Origin: Adineta steineri
Taxonomy: Eukaryota > Rotifera > Eurotatoria > Adinetida > Adinetidae
Length of the DNA stretch: 64,000 nucleotides
NCBI GenBank assembly: GCA_905250115.1
Contig: CAJNOI010000026.1
Location: 301,077-365,076, forward strand
Reading direction: 5' to 3'
Of this stretch, positions 60,132 to 64,000 are shown piece after piece. How positions within the stretch are numbered: position 1 is the first letter of the stretch; the number at the start of each line of letters is the position of its first letter. The notes under the pieces were generated by a model. That model did not search any database. It had not been told where the DNA came from and was given only the letters and a program-made list of their open reading frames with translations. A program made the translations under genes and the position numbers.

Positions 60132-62492
60132 TTACGCAAATAATCTATATAAAGATCGGTTTATTGTCGTTCGTAAAGATTCCGTTGGAATACCTTCGAC
60201 TTCGTGTCTACAATTTGGACATGTATTTCTGTCTCGTAACGATCTCAACATACAATCATAATGAAATAAGTGAGCACCAGGACATGGCCAACGTGTATAA
60301 AATTCATTGATTTTCAGGTTTTCCTGACAAAGTGTACACATAATTTGATCGTTCATCATATTCATATTTACGACTTGTTGGTTATGTTCATGCTGGAAGC
60401 GAAATTGAGCAATAAATTGAGCTGTAGCTGGACTAGTAGGATCTGGCATAAGTAAATTTCTCACGTTTTCAGTAGTGCTTTGTCGCTCGATCTTAAAAAG
60501 TTGAATATTGTTTTCTTCATGGATTAACGTTGATAAATGACTGTTATGTGTGATTGTTGTATTTACGCGTGAACGTCGTTTACGATTATCTCTATGTTTA
60601 ATATTATCAAACCTCAAAAATTGAGTTCCATGGCGCTGCTGCAGCGATTTGTTGTCTGATTCATGTCGAAGACGTTGTTCATGTCTAGAAAAAAAAGAAT
60701 TTATATTCATGAGAAAGTGTGTTTGAAGAAAAATCAGTATTTTTCAGAATAACATTCTTCAGAATATTTAATAATCTACATCCTCCATTGTTGATGCGGA
60801 TCATTATAATCTCTTACTTAACATAATAGGTTCATGAAATCAATGAATATCAATCATTTTATTTATTTATAAAGATAAACTTCAATTATTATTTGAATAA
60901 ATAACAATATTTATTACATCATATAATCTATTTTGAATTGATAAGAAGAAAATAACTATCTGTTTTTGTAAAATAGGTCTTGTAGTAATGAATTAGAGAA
61001 CGTGATCACTATCTAAAATAAGTTATCTTATAACAAATAATTTTCTAGGTGCTGATCTCGATTCTATACTCATTATAATTTATGTAAATACAAAGATTTA
61101 TCTATGCATCTTTCTTCTCTTATATATTTTATCTCGTGAATGAATCAATCGAATTTTGTTTTACCGTTGCTTATAGACATCACTTATTTCTAATAGTTGA
61201 TCATGTAGCCAATTCGCATAACCATTGTCATCCGTTGCTGTGACTGGCCATCGAATCCATGATGAATCTTTACCATAGCAAATTCCATTAACGTGTGTTA
61301 TTTTTCGTATATCATTAACAGGACAAACAATAAATGGTGATGATTCATCATAAGGATTTAATCCTTCATTTGCATTCATTTTTAATATAACAACAAATAG
61401 CTGATCAGAATCATTTCTAATAATTACAAGATTTTTAGTATAGTTGCATGAACTCTTCTTAATAAGTCTATCTAATTCTAGTAATTGTTGATGTGGAGAA
61501 CGATCTACATTTAATAGCCAAAGCTCTTCAATGATATCTGGAAATAATTTCAACGAGAGTGACCATATTCCAAGTGAATGAAAAAGTTTGAGCCTAATAA
61601 TATTTGATGAATAAAGAATGAAATAAATTAAAGATTTGAGAAATAACCAAATGAATATTAAACCACAAAATAGAAATAAATAGAAAGAATAATAATTATC
61701 TGTCATATTTAGTGCTATATCATTTGATGTAAAGGTATGTTCACCTCTATCAGTGAAAGCTCTTTCATATAGGGGTCTATAGAGATATCCAATTAAAACT
61801 CCACATTTTGTTAATACTGCTTTATTAAATTCTGTCGAATTTTTTGCATATTCTTTATTAATATATTGAATATATTCCGATTTTTCAGTCCATGTTCGAT
61901 ATGTGTACGCTGAATTAAATGGTAGATTTCTTACGATGCATTGTAATGTTTGAATTGAATACGATTGAAAATGAATTGGATGATGTACATGAAAATATTT
62001 TTGTGAATTTGTAGGTAATTTAACATATATTGTAGGATGTTTAATCTTTTTATATGTAGCAATATGATTCTCACGTGTTCGTGGATTTGAATATCGTCGA
62101 ATAGTATCATATTTACTTATTGAGTTTTGAATATTATCTTCATTTATTTCCACTTGAATATATTCAATTCTTCCAAATTGTGAAAAGAATGATTGATCAC
62201 TTTTATATTGATTTACATATTGTACAAATTGTTTCTGATTGAAATGAAAAGGTCCAAAGACTACATTATAAACTTGTACATGTAATTGAAAGAAAAATGC
62301 ACCGATTGCAGTCCATAATAAAAGAAAAATGAATGCATAAAGGAAATGTTCAATATATATACGTTGTTTTAATAGACGACGACGTATGTTTAGGCGATCA
62401 AGTGAATGTGTGATTGGATAATCAGAAATGGGATATAAACGACGATTTCGAAATGAATGTAAATAAAATGATTCTTGAGTTGTTGATGTCAT
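60132..62492 (-). CDS. multi-pass membrane protein with C-terminal RING finger (predicted E3 ligase), 626 aa, 2 exons
   Basis: Exon 1 (62492-61165) encodes a basic N-terminus, a TM helix (FLYAFIFLLLWTAIGAFFF), a long luminal or extracellular loop with Asn sites, and a hairpin of two hydrophobic segments (SFYLFLFCGLIFIWLFLKSL). It then runs through a folded region (SSWIRWPVTATDD) to VYKQ. Exon 2 (60684-60132) encodes a basic region (KRRSRVN) and a RING-H2 finger: CTLCQENL, then C-PG-HLFHYDC and CPNCRHE. The join is inferred. Exon 1 ends CG/GTAAAAC, exon 2 follows a strong tttttttctag acceptor, and the phases match (Arg codon). If unspliced, exon 1 stops at once (CGG TAA) and the RING frame has no good start. 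The 480-nt intron is long. TM-plus-RING architecture suggests ubiquitin ligase work at an endomembrane. Confidence 0.65.
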
Positions 62493-62700
62493 GTTTTTAC
62501 TATGTATAATACACAATGAATTGTTAACTTATACCTCTTTTTACACTTGAAATGATGAAAAAAAACATCTAGAATAGACAACTAGTGTAAGAAAATGATA
62601 TAAAACTTCATAGCAACTGCCTATAAAATAATTTCTTTTTCTATTATTCATATAAAATCGCAACAAGTAAGAATAATTTTTTCGTTTCTTTATTTACAGA

Positions 62701-63660
62701 ATGACTCTTTCTTCCTTGTTTTACTTGGAAAAAGCCAAGCGTATACATTTACCTGTGGATGAATCATCGTCCAATGCAGGTAACAGTCATGTTGATATAT
62801 TGATGAAACCAACATATATTCAGTCGATTTCTCAAAAGTTCACAGAATAATACGGCTATAAAATATATCCTAAGTTGACTAGATGTAGGTGTCGCGAAAA
62901 TGACGAATCCAGTAAGTAAAAAGCGAAAACTATGATATTATCACATTTTCTTCATTATCATTCGTACTTATCTACACGTTCACATTCATATTGGTTGATG
63001 TATTTAGATAAATAATAAAATATGTTCAAGTCAACTTGATGAATTCAAATAAAGTTCGAAAGTTGTGCTTGATAGAATTTTATCTCGATATGATTCTACT
63101 GCTTCCCACCAAATAGTAATAGATATAATTTAATACTTTGATTTCAGTCGACAAGTAAAAGCTACAGAGTCAACTGTAACTTGAATTTTAGAACCCTATT
63201 GTCCATATATAAATATTGACGATTTTTCAATAATTTATATGAAAGAGTCTGTCTATTAAAATTATAACTATAATTGATTTCGTAAAACATGACTAATTGT
63301 ATTCATTTTCTAATAGAGATATAGACTCTTCTAGATTAATCATAGATTCAGTATGATTCATAGATTATAAATGTTTCGAAAGAATGAGAATAGTTATAAC
63401 ATAACTGATAGTGATTTATTAGCGCTACTTTTTGTATCATAAATTTTTTTTTATCTTAACTACACATTGTCTGTATGACCTACGTTACAATTCATTTCAA
63501 TCCGATCGTATATTTTACCTGAGAAAGATAAATAATCAGTAATACGTACTTCTATTCTTTCACTAATATAGGTGTTGCTCTGGCAAACTAATGTTGTCAT
63601 CAGTCTGCATATTTTCGTCATCGCAACATGTGTGATCAGAGATTATGATTTTACCTCTAA
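62701..63660 (+). CDS. 5' exons of a small membrane protein, unknown, 3' end unresolved
   Basis: Three exons connect in phase: 62701-62779 (start codon two bases after a tttatttacag acceptor, MTLSSLFYLEKAKRIHLPV), 62883-62911 (29 nt, DVGVAKMTNP) and 63572-63660 (VLLWQTNVVISLHIFVIATC, then VIRDYDFTS). The third contains one strong hydrophobic helix. At least three in-phase acceptors follow before 63830, and each leads to a stop within 40 codons, so the end cannot be chosen. A 5' UTR intron is implied. No family is recognised. The 660-nt intron 2 is a weakness of the model. Confidence 0.4.
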
Positions 63661-64000
63661 GTAAGTTTTAATAAGTAACTTGCCTTTCAAAACATGCAGC
63701 ATGACATCTGGTTTGTCTTTACATATACCGCATTGATGAAATGAGAAGAAAAGGATTGATCCAGTTATGATGTCACCTATTTCTCAATCTTCATTCTCTC
63801 ACCTTCTGTTGATTATAGAATTATTACAATCTTCTCTTAGTAAATCATTTTACTTGATGAATATACCTTTAATATACTCACGTATTTACTTTATCTATTG
63901 ATACTGTAAGATCTTATTCCATATAAAATATGGTAAATTTGAATGTGGGGTAATATAAGTTTGAAATTTTTTGTCAAAGCTATAAAATTTTATTTACTAT
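63661..64000. other. window end, AT-rich
   Basis: Probably contains the last exon of the gene starting at 62701. A candidate after gatccag (63767 on) reads NYDVTYFSIFILSPSVDYRI and stops. Otherwise no feature. Confidence 0.3.

Noticed and set aside
1-64000. CRISPR arrays, tRNA and rRNA genes, telomeric repeats, complete transposons
   Set aside because: Looked for regularly spaced repeats, cloverleaf-like segments, G-rich hexamer arrays and transposase or reverse transcriptase frames; none found. A covariance-model scan (tRNAscan-SE, Infernal) would be needed to exclude small RNAs.

Overview
This window looks like an AT-rich chromosome segment of a bdelloid rotifer. Three things point there: compact spliceosomal introns (often 50-90 nt), ordinary metazoan genes (muscle myosin heavy chain, DEG/ENaC channel, several divergent rhodopsin-like GPCRs, Na+/H+ exchanger), and bacterial- or fungal-looking genes of the kind bdelloids have acquired horizontally, interspersed among them. 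No species is assigned. Exon structures were spliced by hand from GT-AG signals and reading-frame phase; there is no transcript evidence.

Layout. 0-3.5 kb (- strand): a secreted Gly/Tyr/Trp-rich peptide gene whose frame closes only with a 4-nt microexon, then a DEG/ENaC channel. 5.7-6.8 kb: a GPCR. 9.3-17.4 kb: a complete muscle-type myosin II heavy chain in 28 coding exons (1959 aa predicted), including a 7-nt microexon. 19.5-20.7 kb: a second GPCR. 21.6-23.1 kb (-): an acyltransferase of the condensation/alcohol-acetyltransferase fold. 26.8-27.8 kb (-): an intronless aldo-keto reductase. 30.2-31.8 kb: a secreted bacterial-type D-Ala-D-Ala carboxypeptidase (peptidase S13/PBP4) with all three catalytic motifs and eukaryotic introns. 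34.4-35.5 kb (-): an unknown single-pass membrane protein. 38.7-39.8 kb: an intronless M20 amidohydrolase. 40.1-42.9 kb: a large helical protein of unknown family, cut by a 100-N gap. 43.0-43.6 kb (-): the N-terminal part of an NHE exchanger, cut by the same gap.

44.9-45.2 kb: a broken family-16-like glycosyl hydrolase remnant. 45.3-46.2 kb (-): a third GPCR. 47.0-47.3 kb (-): a 96-aa unknown protein. 48.2-49.8 kb (-): a mono-ADP-ribosyltransferase fused to TPRs. 50.5-59.4 kb holds three secreted modular proteins with one plan (signal peptide, Cys-rich PAN-like head, Thr/Ser-rich linker, exchangeable C-terminal module: PAN, NHL repeats, or an unknown domain), joined by phase-1 introns; an ACMSD-like amidohydrolase sits among them. 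60.1-62.5 kb (-): a membrane RING-finger protein probably spliced from two large exons. 62.7-63.7 kb: the 5' exons of a small membrane protein.

The most interesting signals are the intact, secreted, intron-bearing DD-peptidase, the modular PAN-headed family, and the microexons. The long AT-rich gaps hold nothing I can support beyond simple repeats.
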